Positions 48,075-56,959 of a stretch of 64,000 bases of DNA are shown in pieces (the first letter of the stretch is position 1; every line of letters starts with the position of its first letter). The stretch spans positions 20,415 through 84,414 of the forward strand of contig JAFECH010000349.1 of NCBI GenBank assembly GCA_018242255.1, written 5' to 3'. The notes below the pieces were generated by a model. The model made no database searches. It had not been told where the DNA came from and saw nothing but the letters and a program-made list of their open reading frames with translations. The translations under genes were made by a program, and so were the position numbers. Source of the DNA: Pseudomonadota bacterium. GTDB lineage: Bacteria; Pseudomonadota; Alphaproteobacteria; Rhizobiales; Hyphomicrobiaceae.

Positions 48075-48186
48075 GGCCTTGACGCGGAGCGCGATCCGCG
48101 ATTGATCGCACGGAACATTTAGGAACCCAAGATAGCAATCTGATGGCCGCGCGCGCTATCTGGCGTCGCAGAGCGAGTGAGACCCG

Positions 48187-48915
48187 TTGATCCTGTTTCC
48201 TGCAATCGACCTAAAAGACGGCCAGTGCGTCCGGCTGAAGCTCGGCGAGATGGATGCCGCGACCGTGTTCAACGACGATCCGGCGGCGCAGGCGGCGAGC
48301 TTCGAGCGCCAGGGCTTCAAATACCTGCATATCGTCGATCTCAACGGCGCGTTCGCAGGCAAGCCCGTCAACGGCGCGGCGGTCGAGGCCATTCTGAAGG
48401 CGATCTCCATGCCGGCGCAGCTGGGCGGTGGCATCCGCGATCTGGCGACGATCGAGGCGTGGCTCGATAAGGGCATTCGCCGGGTGATCCTTGGCACGGT
48501 CGCGGTGCGCGATCCGGCGCTCGTCAGGGAGGCGGCCAAGCGCTTTCCGGGCCAAGTCGCGGTTGGCATCGATGCCAAGGGCGGCAAGGTGGCCGTTGAG
48601 GGCTGGGCGGAGACGTCCGAGCTCACCGCGATTGATCTTGCGAAGCGGTTCGAGGACGCCGGCGTTGCTGCTATTATTTATACGGACATTGAGCGTGACG
48701 GCGTGCTGAAGGGGCTCAACCTCCCCGCCACCTCCGCACTCGCGCAGGCGACGCGCATACCGGTGATCGCGTCGGGAGGTCTTGCGTCCATCGCCGATGT
48801 GCGCGACCTGATGAAACCCGAATACCGCATGCTCGAAGGCGCCATCACGGGCCGCGCGCTCTACGATGGCCGCCTCGATGCCAAAGAAGCGCTCGAACTT
48901 CTGGAGACGGCATGA
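48187..48915 (+). CDS. hisA: Phosphoribosyl isomerase A (HisA)
   Basis: A 242-residue (beta/alpha)8 isomerase converting ProFAR to PRFAR. The catalytic Asp8 is in [18 protein letters not shown] and the second in [29 protein letters not shown] and [14 protein letters not shown] are conserved phosphate sites. It uses a TTG start and overlaps the next small gene by 4 nt. Confidence 0.95.
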   Translation: MILFPAIDLKDGQCVRLKLGEMDAATVFNDDPAAQAASFERQGFKYLHIVDLNGAFAGKPVNGAAVEAILKAISMPAQLGGGIRDLATIEAWLDKGIRRVILGTVAVRDPALVREAAKRFPGQVAVGIDAKGGKVAVEGWAETSELTAIDLAKRFEDAGVAAIIYTDIERDGVLKGLNLPATSALAQATRIPVIASGGLASIADVRDLMKPEYRMLEGAITGRALYDGRLDAKEALELLETA

Positions 48916-49136
48916 AAATTGGTGACAAGGTTCGTGTGTTGAGCATGCCGGACGGCCTGCCCAAGGACAATAAGCAGCTCATGACGCTGTTTCGCGGCTG
49001 CGTCGGCAAGACCTTTCCTATCGCCAAGTTCGATGGCGATCTGGTCGAGCTTCATGTCGGCGAAGTTTTCGGCAAGTCCGCCGAGCATCATCAAATTTGG
49101 CTCGAACCGAGCCACGTGCAACTCGTCGAGGCCTGA
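48912..49136 (+). CDS. Small hypothetical protein coupled to hisA
   Basis: 74 residues, soluble, with strand-rich [19 protein letters not shown] and [25 protein letters not shown], possibly a small SH3-like barrel. Its ATG overlaps the hisA stop (ATGA), so expression follows hisA. Function unknown; no enzyme motif visible. Confidence 0.75.
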   Translation: MKIGDKVRVLSMPDGLPKDNKQLMTLFRGCVGKTFPIAKFDGDLVELHVGEVFGKSAEHHQIWLEPSHVQLVEA

Positions 49137-49139
49137 ACT

Positions 49140-50765
49140 TTGAACGTCATGACGCAAGGCGCGTCGGCAGAGCCGGTGCTGCCGCCAGAGATCGCGCGGC
49201 GGCGCACGTTTGCGATCATCTCGCACCCCGACGCCGGCAAAACGACGCTGACGGAAAAGCTCTTGCTGTTCGGCGGAGCGATCCAGATGGCGGGCGCTGT
49301 CAAGGCGCGCGGCGAGCGACGGCGCACGCGTTCCGACTGGATGCAGATCGAGCAGCAGCGCGGCATCTCGGTGACGTCATCGGTCATGACGTTCGAGCGC
49401 AACGGCATCGTCTACAACCTGCTCGATACGCCGGGCCACTCCGACTTCAGCGAAGACACCTATCGCACGTTGTCGGCCGTCGACGCGGCGGTGATGGTGA
49501 TGGACGCGGCAAAGGGCATCGAAAGTCAGACGCGCAAACTGTTCGAGGTTTGCCGCCTGCGCGATATTCCGATCATCACGTTCATCAACAAGATCGACCG
49601 CGAGGCGGAGGATCCGCTGACGCTGCTCGATCAGATCGCGGCCGACCTGGCGCTCGATCTCGTGCCGATGGCATGGCCGGTCGGCATGGGTACTGATTTT
49701 CGCGGTGTGCTCGATCTCGTCGGCAATAAGATTTTGCTGCCGGAGAGCGCAGAACGCGGCGCTTCGTACGGACATGCGCAACCGCTCGAAACGTTCGAAG
49801 GCCTGCGCCGCATCGAAGGCATCGACGAGCGCATCGCAGACAAGACGATCGAGGCCGTGGAACTGGCGCAAGGTGCGCTGCCGCAGTTCGATCTGCAGGC
49901 GTTCCGCGAGGGGCATCTGTCGCCGGTGTTCTTCGGCAGCGCCTTGAAGAATTTCGGGGTCGAGCAGCTTCTCGATGCGCTTGGCGCTTGGGCGCCGGGG
50001 CCCTTGCCGCGCGATGCCACACAGCGAACGGTGCAGCCGGGCGAGGATCAGGTCACGGGCTTCATCTTCAAGGTCCAGGCCAACATGGACCCGAACCATC
50101 GCGACCGTATTGCGTTCATGCGGATCTGCTCGGGCAAGTTCAAGCGCGGCATGAAGATGCTTCACGTCCGCGATAACAAGCCGATGACGATCTCGTCGCC
50201 GACGTTCTTCTTCGGCCAGGGCCGTGAGACGGCGGACGAAGCGTGGGCAGGCGATATCATCGGCGTGCCGAACCACGGCACGCTGCGCGTCGGCGACACG
50301 CTGACGGAGAAAGAGAGCCTGAAGTTCACCGGCATTCCGAACTTCGCGCCGGAGCTTCTGCGTCGCGTCGTCATTCAGGATGCGATGAAGGCGAAGCAGC
50401 TCAACCGCGCTTTGGACGATCTGGCGGAAGAAGGCATCGTCCAGGTGTTCACGCCGATTGCGGGCGGGCGGCAAATTCTCGGCGTCGTCGGGCAGCTGCA
50501 GTTCGAAGTCTTGCAGTCGCGTGTCGCCAACGAATACAGCGTGCCGGTCTCGTTGGAGCAGTCGCCCTTCGAAGTGGCGCGGTGGATCTCCGCGGACGAT
50601 CCGGCGGAGCTGCAGAAGTTCGTCAATGCGCACCGGGGCGAAATCGCGACGGACCGCGATGGGGCCCAGGTGTTCCTCGCCGAAAGCGCGTGGATGCTGA
50701 AGTATAAGTCGGAGCGCTTCCCCGAAATCAAATTCGCCGCGCTCCGGGAACGCGGCGAATCCTAG
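49140..50765 (+). CDS. prfC: Peptide chain release factor 3
   Basis: A 541-residue translational GTPase that recycles RF1/RF2 after termination. It has ISHPDAGKTTLTEKLLL, QQRGISVTSSVM, LDTPGHSDFSEDTYRTL and FINKIDREAEDPL. The C-terminal FQFEVLQSRVANEYSVP-type domain is intact (the sequence here reads GQLQFEVLQSR). TTG 49140 has GAGG 8-9 nt upstream; ATG 49149 is the alternative. It sits between hisA and hisF, an unusual neighbourhood. Confidence 0.95.
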   Translation: MNVMTQGASAEPVLPPEIARRRTFAIISHPDAGKTTLTEKLLLFGGAIQMAGAVKARGERRRTRSDWMQIEQQRGISVTSSVMTFERNGIVYNLLDTPGHSDFSEDTYRTLSAVDAAVMVMDAAKGIESQTRKLFEVCRLRDIPIITFINKIDREAEDPLTLLDQIAADLALDLVPMAWPVGMGTDFRGVLDLVGNKILLPESAERGASYGHAQPLETFEGLRRIEGIDERIADKTIEAVELAQGALPQFDLQAFREGHLSPVFFGSALKNFGVEQLLDALGAWAPGPLPRDATQRTVQPGEDQVTGFIFKVQANMDPNHRDRIAFMRICSGKFKRGMKMLHVRDNKPMTISSPTFFFGQGRETADEAWAGDIIGVPNHGTLRVGDTLTEKESLKFTGIPNFAPELLRRVVIQDAMKAKQLNRALDDLAEEGIVQVFTPIAGGRQILGVVGQLQFEVLQSRVANEYSVPVSLEQSPFEVARWISADDPAELQKFVNAHRGEIATDRDGAQVFLAESAWMLKYKSERFPEIKFAALRERGES

Positions 50766-50774
50766 AACTCAGGA

Positions 50775-50815
50775 ATGCTTCCCCTCCCCATTGCGGGGAG
50801 GGTTATCCATTCAAC
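50775..50815. repeat. GC-rich inverted repeat after prfC
   Basis: CCCTCCCC/GGGGAGGG-like stem around 50780-50802. No T-run. It belongs to the common genomic stem-loop class rather than a clear terminator. Confidence 0.5.
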
Positions 50816-50998
50816 GACCGACATTTGAAGGATTGTCGGATGCCTCGGGTGTTTTGGCGGCAGGAACGGCCGCCACGGCGCCCGAAACGGGGTATCTGCG
50901 AACAATATTGCCGCTCGCGGCAACCGCCCCCAAGAATTCATAACCCGATCGTCGCCGGTCGAAGTTTGACGCGTGTCAAACTTTGAGCGCGAGTCGGG

Positions 50999-51310
50999 TC
51001 AGACCGAAATGTTCGGCTCGCGGTGCTGTGGGTTGTTGAATTTGTTTTCTACACCTTCCAGCCACTTGTGCAGCGCGCTTTCGAGGGCATCCGTCTGAGC
51101 GGACGCCTTGCTGTGCTGCAGTTCCGTGATGGTGCCTTCGGTGTCCAGTGAGCCGCGAATGGTGTCGTGCTGATCAATGAAGCTGGTCAGAGCATCGGTC
51201 TGATCTTCGATGACGCCATGGGCTTCGAGCTGGCTGCGGGCCTGGGCAATACGATCCTGTATTGCGGCCAACCGGGCGCGAAGGTTCTTGGGGGCAAAGT
51301 CGTCGACCAT
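50999..51310 (-). CDS. Hypothetical coiled-coil protein
   Basis: 103 residues, helical, charged and Gln/Ala-rich (MVDDFAPKNLRARLAAIQDR, then QLEAHGVIEDQTDALTSFID). It could form a coiled coil and shows no catalytic residues. It is divergent from hisF; its start at 51310 lies 186 nt from the hisF start. No family recognised. Confidence 0.65.
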   Translation of the reverse strand: MVDDFAPKNLRARLAAIQDRIAQARSQLEAHGVIEDQTDALTSFIDQHDTIRGSLDTEGTITELQHSKASAQTDALESALHKWLEGVENKFNNPQHREPNISV

Positions 51311-51495
51311 AGATATCAGGTTCCCTTGCAAATTTTCGCGCGGAGTTCCGCGAGACAACTTAACTCCGGAGGCGCTCGAGAGTTCCCTCGGGGGATCGTT
51401 AATCTGCTCGACGCTGACGGACGCGGCGTGATAGTTGCCTAGCCACGGGCGTGATACCCGAGCGCCGGAGTTCAAAGGAAGTCGCTTTTACAAAT

Positions 51496-52272
51496 ATGCT
51501 GAAAGTCCGCATCATTCCATGTCTTGATGTCAAAGATGGACGAGTTGTAAAGGGCGTCAATTTCGTCGACCTCATTGACGCAGGCGATCCGGTCGAGGCG
51601 GCTGCCGCCTATGACGCAGCTGGCGCAGACGAGCTTTGTTTCCTCGACATCACCGCGAGCCACGAGAACCGCGACACGATCTTCGACGTCGTCGAAAGGA
51701 CGGCCAATCGCTGCTTCATGCCATTGACGGTCGGTGGCGGGGTTCGGACAGTGGAGGATATCCGCAAGCTGCTAGAAGCCGGTGCAGACAAGGTTTCGAT
51801 CAACACGGCGGCGGTCAACAACCGGGCGTTCGTCAAGGAAGCGAGCGAAAAGTTCGGGGCGCAGTGCATCGTCGTCGCGATTGACGCCAAGCGCGTGTCG
51901 GGCGAAGGGGAGCCGCCGCGCTGGGAAATTTTCACGCATGGCGGACGTAACCCGACCGGTATCGATGTCGTCGAATACGCGCGCGAGGTCGCAGCGCTGG
52001 GGGCGGGTGAAATTCTGCTGACGTCGATGGATCGGGACGGCACTAAGGCCGGGTTCGACGTGGAATTGACGCGAGCCGTGTCGGATGCCGTGACCATTCC
52101 CGTTATCGCCTCGGGTGGCGTGGGCACGCTGCAGCATCTGGTTGATGGCGTCGAGGGCGGCCACGCGAGCGCGGTGCTGGCAGCGTCGATCTTCCACTTC
52201 GGCACGTACTCGATCCCGCAGGCCAAAGACTACATGGCCAAAGCCGGCCTCGCGATGCGGATGGATTCTTAG
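51496..52272 (+). CDS. hisF: Imidazole glycerol phosphate synthase subunit HisF
   Basis: A 258-residue (beta/alpha)8 cyclase that forms IGP from PRFAR with ammonia from HisH. The catalytic Asp residues are in [18 protein letters not shown] and [27 protein letters not shown] and [15 protein letters not shown] bind phosphate. It lies 5 kb from hisH, beyond prfC. hisE is not next to it in this window. Confidence 0.96.
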   Translation: MLKVRIIPCLDVKDGRVVKGVNFVDLIDAGDPVEAAAAYDAAGADELCFLDITASHENRDTIFDVVERTANRCFMPLTVGGGVRTVEDIRKLLEAGADKVSINTAAVNNRAFVKEASEKFGAQCIVVAIDAKRVSGEGEPPRWEIFTHGGRNPTGIDVVEYAREVAALGAGEILLTSMDRDGTKAGFDVELTRAVSDAVTIPVIASGGVGTLQHLVDGVEGGHASAVLAASIFHFGTYSIPQAKDYMAKAGLAMRMDS

Positions 52273-52278
52273 AAGACT

Positions 52279-52361
52279 GTCATCCTCGGGCTTGTCCCGA
52301 GGATCCATCAGGCCGCGGCACCGGCTGCAAAATGGATCCTCGGCATAAAGCCGAGGATGAC
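52279..52361. repeat. 83-bp long imperfect palindrome
   Basis: The ends are perfect inverted repeats GTCATCCTCGG/CCGAGGATGAC, and an inner pair GAGGATCCAT/ATGGATCCTC extends the stem; the whole element can fold into one cruciform. It follows the hisF stop by 6 nt. A half-element, GTCATGCCGGCGAAGGCCGGC, follows at 52389-52409. MITE-like, of the GTCAT-ended group. Confidence 0.75.
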
Positions 52362-52466
52362 ATTTATTGCGATTTGATTTTCCCTCCGTCATGCCGGCGA
52401 AGGCCGGCACGCGCGGTGCGCTGGGATAACGACGTTAGGGCGTGGTTTGGCGGCGGCAGCGAATGC

Positions 52467-53219
52467 CTAAGGCGCCGGGGTTTTATCCGGGAAGCGGCAG
52501 ATGTCGTTGATGAGGCAGCGCCAGCATTCGGGCTTTCTCGCCTTGCAGACGTAGCGGCCGTGCAGGATCAGCCAATGATGCGCGTGCATGGCATATTCCT
52601 TCGGCACGACATGCATCAGGTCTTCTTCGACGGCCAGCGGTGTCTTTCCGCGCGACAGGCCGATGCGGTTGGCGACGCGAAAGACGTGCGTGTCGACAGC
52701 CATGGTCGGCTGATGGAAGGCGATGTTCATGACGACGTTCGCTGTCTTGCGGCCGACGCCGGGCAGCGTCTCCAGCGCATCGCGATCCGACGGGACGACG
52801 CCGTCGTAGTCCTTGATCAGGCGCTCGCAGAGGCCGATGACGTTCTTCGCCTTGGCCCGATAAAGCCCGATCGTTTTGACGTAATCGCGCAGCTTATCTT
52901 CGCCGAGCTTCAGCATTTTTTCCGGCGTGTCGGCGACCTTGAAGAGCGCGCGGGTCGCCTTGTTGACGCCGGCGTCGGTTGCCTGCGCGGACAGCACGAC
53001 GGCGACGAGCAGCGTAAACGGATTGGTATGCTCGAGCTCGCCCTTGGGCTCAGGGTTGGCGGCGTGAAACCGCCGAAAAACCTCAAGAATTTCGGCTTTG
53101 TCGAGAAGGGCAGATTTGCGCGCCTTCTTTGCTGCAATTGCCGCAGGTTTTGCAGTCTTGCGTTTTGGGGCGGAACTTTGGATGCTTGTAGGACGTACAT
53201 CCGAGGACGCTTTGGCCAT
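52467..53219 (-). CDS. nth: Endonuclease III
   Basis: A 250-residue DNA glycosylase/AP lyase for oxidised pyrimidines. It has a Lys/Ala-rich N-terminal extension of about 45 residues, the helix-hairpin-helix LETLPGVGRKTANVVM with catalytic Lys, the catalytic Asp in MAVDTHVFRVANRIGLS, and the 4Fe-4S motif CKARKPECWRCLINDIC. The gene is divergent from DUF2244. ATG 53219 follows GGAG. Confidence 0.95.
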   Translation of the reverse strand: MAKASSDVRPTSIQSSAPKRKTAKPAAIAAKKARKSALLDKAEILEVFRRFHAANPEPKGELEHTNPFTLLVAVVLSAQATDAGVNKATRALFKVADTPEKMLKLGEDKLRDYVKTIGLYRAKAKNVIGLCERLIKDYDGVVPSDRDALETLPGVGRKTANVVMNIAFHQPTMAVDTHVFRVANRIGLSRGKTPLAVEEDLMHVVPKEYAMHAHHWLILHGRYVCKARKPECWRCLINDICRFPDKTPAP

Positions 53220-53290
53220 CAGAGCTCCACTGTGTTGGCGCAGTTGGCGCTCCGCAGTGGTGTGGTGAGACGGGTCGCCGGCCACGAGAC

Positions 53291-53788
53291 ATGAGCGATA
53301 ATCGAACCGAAATGCAATCCGCGAAAGATACGCAGTTTGTGCTTCATCCCCACCGCTCGCTGCCGCCGAGCGGGTTCCTGATCATGATGAGCTTGGTTAG
53401 TCTCGTCAGCTTCATCGTCGGGATGGTGTTCTACCTCATGGGCGCCTGGCCGGTGTTCGGGTTTTTCGGGCTGGACGTGGCGCTGATCTATTGGGCCTTC
53501 AAACGCAATTACCGCGACGGCCGCGAATACGAGACGGTGGATGTCACTCCGGACGTGCTGACGCTCACCCATGTTCATCCCTCGGGCCGGCGCGAAGTGT
53601 TCGAGTTCAATCCCTATTGGACGCGCGTGAGCTGCACGGTCGATCGTCCGGACGGACGGACGTCGCTCTGGCTTTCGGCGCAGGGCAAGGCAGTTCGGTT
53701 CGGAAAGTTTTTGACCGACGAGGAGCGGCGCAATTTCGCCAATGCTTTGACCGGGGCGCTTATCGCGTCGCGCGGGTCAAGGTTTTAG
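53291..53788 (+). CDS. DUF2244 integral membrane protein
   Basis: 165 residues: two helices (LIMMSLVSLVSFIVGMVFYLM and WPVFGFFGLDVALIYWAF), then a soluble beta-rich tail with YETVDVTPDVLTLTHVHP and FGKFLTDEERRNFANAL. This is DUF2244, often next to nth in this order. Function unknown; possibly inner-membrane quality control. Confidence 0.85.
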   Translation: MSDNRTEMQSAKDTQFVLHPHRSLPPSGFLIMMSLVSLVSFIVGMVFYLMGAWPVFGFFGLDVALIYWAFKRNYRDGREYETVDVTPDVLTLTHVHPSGRREVFEFNPYWTRVSCTVDRPDGRTSLWLSAQGKAVRFGKFLTDEERRNFANALTGALIASRGSRF

Positions 53789-53812
53789 AAGACGCTCGCT
53801 CAACTCTTCGTC

Positions 53813-53900
53813 GTCATGCCGACGAAGGGCGGCACCCAGACAAGCTTCTACATCCAGTACTTCAATGATTGACTGGATCCCGGCCTTCGCCGGGATGACG
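53813..53900. repeat. 88-bp dispersed repeat, copy 2
   Basis: Same length as copy 1 (46348-46435), with identical ends GTCATGCCGAC and TTGACTGGATCCCGGCCTTC through GGGATGACG. It lies between convergent DUF2244 and a 70-residue protein gene. Confidence 0.8.
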
Positions 53901-53909
53901 GACTAGAAG

Positions 53910-54122
53910 CTAATCATTCAGCATCGTCAGTGCGGCGCGTCGGTCGCCGGGCTTCAAGCGCAGAAAGTGCGTGCGCGCGGCTTTAACATCTTTCGCGGTG
54001 CCGGTTTCGGCGGCCGTCTTCAACGCTTTCGTTGCGGGATGATCGGCTCCGACGACAAAAGACAGGGCGCCCGCGAGACGCCCCATCGTTGCCGCATCGA
54101 ACTTGAAATCGTCGTCGGCCAT
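53910..54122 (-). CDS. Small hypothetical protein
   Basis: 70 residues, soluble, helical: FDAATMGRLAGALSFVVGAD and KALKTAAETGTAKDVKAART. No family recognised. It lies 13 nt downstream of the VOC gene on the same strand, so co-transcription is likely. Confidence 0.68.
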   Translation of the reverse strand: MADDDFKFDAATMGRLAGALSFVVGADHPATKALKTAAETGTAKDVKAARTHFLRLKPGDRRAALTMLND

Positions 54123-54135
54123 GTGAGCCTCTCGC

Positions 54136-54531
54136 TTACTGAAATCGGCCGCCGCGCTGTAGGACTTCGATCTTGTAGCCGTCCGGATCGTCGATGAAGA
54201 AGAACGTGCCGAACGGCTTGCCGTCGTGGGTCATGTTCTTGATGTCTTTCGGCTGGTAGCCCGCTGCAACGATTTTCGCACGCGCCGCTTCGAGATCATC
54301 GACAACGAAGGCGATGTGGCCGTAGCCGTTGCCGAGATCATACGGTTCGGTGCGACCTTTGTTGACCGTCAGCTCGATCTCGAAATCGTTCTCAGCGTTC
54401 TTCAGATAGGTGAGCGAGAAGTCCGGCCAATCGCGCCGCTCGGAGACCTTCAAGTCGAAGCAGGTTTCGTAGAACTTCACCGAGCGCGCTTCGTCGAGCA
54501 CGCGGATCATCATGTGAATCGCTTTGGCCAT
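54136..54531 (-). CDS. VOC-family protein, glyoxalase I-like
   Basis: 131 residues of two beta-alpha-beta-beta-beta modules. AIHMMIRVLDEARSVKFYETCFDLKV, FEIELTVNKGRTEPYDLGNGYGHIAFVVDDLE and GTFFFIDDPDGYKIEVLQR carry metal-ligand His/Glu positions of the glyoxalase I group. It may isomerise methylglyoxal-glutathione hemithioacetal. ATG 54531 has GGGAGAGACGG upstream. Confidence 0.85.
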   Translation of the reverse strand: MAKAIHMMIRVLDEARSVKFYETCFDLKVSERRDWPDFSLTYLKNAENDFEIELTVNKGRTEPYDLGNGYGHIAFVVDDLEAARAKIVAAGYQPKDIKNMTHDGKPFGTFFFIDDPDGYKIEVLQRGGRFQ

Positions 54532-54609
54532 TCTATCCGTCTCTCCCTTTTCGTCATCTTCTTGTAAGCAACGCCGGAGCGAACCCCGCCGTAGCACGAG
54601 GACAAGACG

Positions 54610-55218
54610 TTACAACCAGGGACGCGAGGATGCCGTGCCCTCTTCGAACGAAGAGATAGCTTTGCCCTTCTCGAGCGTCAGGCCGATGTTGTCGAGGCCG
54701 TTCAACAGGCAGTGCTTGCGGAACGGATCGATGTCGAACTTGATGACGCCGCCGTCGGGTCCGCGGATCTCTTGCTTTTCCAAATCGACAGTGATCGTCG
54801 CGTTGGCGCCGCGGTTGGCGTCGTCCATCAGCTTGTCGACGTCCGCCTGTGGCAGCTTGATCGGCAGGATGCCGTTCTGGAAGCAGTTGTTGTAGAAAAT
54901 GTCGGCGAAGTCCGTTGCGATCACGCAGCGGATACCGAAGTCCAACAACGCCCAGGGGGCATGCTCACGCGAGGAGCCGCAGCCGAAGTTGTCGCCGGCA
55001 ACGAGGATGGTCGCGTTGCGGTACTGCGGCTTGTTCAAGACGAAGTCCGACAGTTCGTTGCCGGTCGCCGGGTCGTAGCGCATCTCGTAGAACAGCGACT
55101 TACCGAGGCCCGTCCGCTTGATGGTCTTCAGGAACTGCTTCGGGATGATCATGTCGGTGTCGACATTGCGGATGGGCAGGGGCGCTGCGACGCCGGTCAG
55201 AACCGTGAATTTATCCAT
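54610..55218 (-). CDS. leuD: 3-isopropylmalate dehydratase small subunit
   Basis: A 202-residue small subunit of isopropylmalate isomerase. [40 protein letters not shown] and [17 protein letters not shown] are characteristic. The large subunit leuC lies 2.7 kb upstream on the same strand, separated by four genes. The subunits assemble into the 4Fe-4S leucine-pathway enzyme. Confidence 0.96.
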   Translation of the reverse strand: MDKFTVLTGVAAPLPIRNVDTDMIIPKQFLKTIKRTGLGKSLFYEMRYDPATGNELSDFVLNKPQYRNATILVAGDNFGCGSSREHAPWALLDFGIRCVIATDFADIFYNNCFQNGILPIKLPQADVDKLMDDANRGANATITVDLEKQEIRGPDGGVIKFDIDPFRKHCLLNGLDNIGLTLEKGKAISSFEEGTASSRPWL

Positions 55219-55233
55219 GCTTACGTCTCCTCT

Positions 55234-55665
55234 TCAGGCGCGCAACGTGTCTGCCAGCGCCCGGAAATAGCCTTCCGCCGAGGCAAGCCGCCGAGCGTGC
55301 CGGAAAGCGCCGAACTCCCGGATGGCGGCTTCGAGATCGAAGGGCTTCAGATGTTCCAGCCGCCGTTTAACGCCAGCCTGCTTGCGCCCGTCAAGATGGT
55401 GTTCGAGCGTCGCGACGATCGTTTCGACGTAACCGCCGACGCGACCCAGCTCCCGGGTGGCCGCCAGCAGCGCAGGGCGGTTATGGGGGTCGCCTTCGAG
55501 AACGGCAAGGCTTGAGGCGGCCCGGGCCAATGTCGCTGCAACTTCCTCGGCATAGAGGGCGACTTTTTCGCGCCGGAGGGCATCCAGCTTGGCGGCGAGC
55601 GCCAGCCAGCGGTTAACGGTGCGGGCGAGGTCGAGAAGGCGTTGAGCGTAGTCGGCGAGCCGCAT
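55234..55665 (-). CDS. Hypothetical helical protein
   Basis: 143 residues, all helical and Leu/Ala/Arg-rich: MRLADYAQRLLDLARTVNRW, EVAATLARAASSLAVLEGD, GGYVETIVATLEHHLDGRK and FRALADTLRA. Similar helical bundle genes near leuD are common. Function unknown. It ends 16 nt before leuD and is likely co-transcribed. Confidence 0.68.
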   Translation of the reverse strand: MRLADYAQRLLDLARTVNRWLALAAKLDALRREKVALYAEEVAATLARAASSLAVLEGDPHNRPALLAATRELGRVGGYVETIVATLEHHLDGRKQAGVKRRLEHLKPFDLEAAIREFGAFRHARRLASAEGYFRALADTLRA

Positions 55666-55746
55666 GGCAGATCCTCAAGTCGAACGGACCTGCGATTTTA
55701 AGGCCGCCGGTACCGGCGGGGATAAGTTTTGCGGCTTTTTTTGATG

Positions 55747-55785
55747 GGCCGCGGCGACTCCCGTTCCGGAGCCGCCGCCGCGGCC
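55747..55785. repeat. Nested palindrome, copy E
   Basis: Arms GGCCGCGGCG/CGCCGCGGCC (10 bp) enclose ACTCCCGTTCCGGAGCCGC. The core is 2 nt shorter than in the other copies. It lies between two minus-strand genes. Confidence 0.8.
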
Positions 55786-55797
55786 TAATCTAAATTA

Positions 55798-56358
55798 TCA
55801 GCGGATCTTGGGGTCGGCGTAGCACTTGCGCATGTATTCGCAACGGAACGATCCGGAGAAATGCATCGCGTCGCCCTTGGCGGGCGTAATGAAGGTGCAG
55901 ATCTCTTCGAGACCTTCAGGCTTCAGCCAGCCTTGGCGGCGTCCGCGCTGAACGGCGAAGCAATCGGCCGTCTCCTCGTCAGGGCCGCGGAACTGATGCC
56001 CGCATTCGTGCGCATAGATCCACTGCTTCACCGGCGTCGATACTTTATCGAGCAGACGCGGGTTCATGATCAGAAAGCCCGGGTAAGCGGCACCGTAATC
56101 GTCGAGCTTGTTGTCGATCACCGTTGGCCGCTGGCCGCAATACTGGGTCTGGCCGTCCAGCTTAAACTTGCCCGGCGCCACGATGTGGCTGTCACCACCG
56201 ACGGTCGAGATATACTGTTCCGGCGTCGGGATGCCGTCGCGCAGCGGCGCAGACGTATCCTGCGCACGAGCGGCCGGCGCGAGCCCGACTGCCAAACCCA
56301 AACATCCGGCTAAGGCGATCCTGTACAGGAATCGCCATCCGTTTATTCGTTCAAACAT
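55798..56358 (-). CDS. Exported zincin-like protein (HExxH)
   Basis: 186 residues with a signal peptide (cleaved near ARAQDT, residue about 33). A zinc-protease motif is in QWIYAHECGHQFRGPDEETADCFAV, matching HExxH with a downstream acid. Several cysteines (YCGQR, ECGHQ, DCFAV, EICTF, FRCEYMRKC) suggest a disulfide-bonded periplasmic protein. Family not identified. Metal peptidase activity is inference. Confidence 0.75.
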   Translation of the reverse strand: MFERINGWRFLYRIALAGCLGLAVGLAPAARAQDTSAPLRDGIPTPEQYISTVGGDSHIVAPGKFKLDGQTQYCGQRPTVIDNKLDDYGAAYPGFLIMNPRLLDKVSTPVKQWIYAHECGHQFRGPDEETADCFAVQRGRRQGWLKPEGLEEICTFITPAKGDAMHFSGSFRCEYMRKCYADPKIR

Positions 56359-56480
56359 TCAAAACGTGCCCCGCATGCTTTCAGCCTGCCCCTACAACAT
56401 GGACTGAAACGCCGTAGGGCTCAAGCTTAGCAGTGTTGTGGCACAAACAGGGTTAAGCCGATGTGACTTCCGGACACTGT

Positions 56481-56891
56481 TCAGCCACTTATGCGAGACT
56501 CTATGGCCTCCATGTCATCATCGGAAAAGCCGAAGTGATGTCCAATTTCATGGACAAGGACGTGAGTGACGAGGTGACCTAGCTCTTCGCCCTCGGAGGC
56601 CCACTCATCGAGAATGGCACGGCGATAGAGGAACACCATGTCGGGTTCGCGCGTGGTGTCGTTCAAACTTTTGCGGTCGAGGCTGACGCCCTGGTAGAGG
56701 CCGGTCAGTTCGAACGGGTCTTCGATGTCCAATTCGTCGAGGATGTCGTCGGAGGCAAAATCTTCGATGCGAATGATGACGTCGCCGGCCATCGTGCGGA
56801 ATTCGGCTGGCAGCTTGTTCCAAGCCGTTTGTGCGAGCGCCTCAAAGTCGGCAAGGCTCGGGGCAATTGCATTGCTCCAATCGATCGGCAT
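56481..56891 (-). CDS. Metallopeptidase family protein (Zincin_1)
   Basis: 136 residues, cytoplasmic. The zinc motif LVTHVLVHEIGHHFGFSDDDMEAIE (HExxHxxxxxD) and the strand MVFLYRRAILDEWASE match the small zincin family PF06262. It has no signal peptide. No substrate known. A second HExxH gene lies 120 nt downstream on the same strand, though they are unrelated in sequence. Confidence 0.85.
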   Translation of the reverse strand: MPIDWSNAIAPSLADFEALAQTAWNKLPAEFRTMAGDVIIRIEDFASDDILDELDIEDPFELTGLYQGVSLDRKSLNDTTREPDMVFLYRRAILDEWASEGEELGHLVTHVLVHEIGHHFGFSDDDMEAIESRISG

Positions 56892-56959
56892 CTCGGCGCA
56901 CTCCTGTGGTTGAGCGCAGGAGATAGGCCCCGCAGGGCCAAATGGGAAGGCCGTTTCGA

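Noticed and set aside
47478-48122. 214-residue plus-strand frame across the SOS boxes
   Set aside because: It is the antisense shadow of the gene at 47652-47972, which has a ribosome-binding site and better composition.
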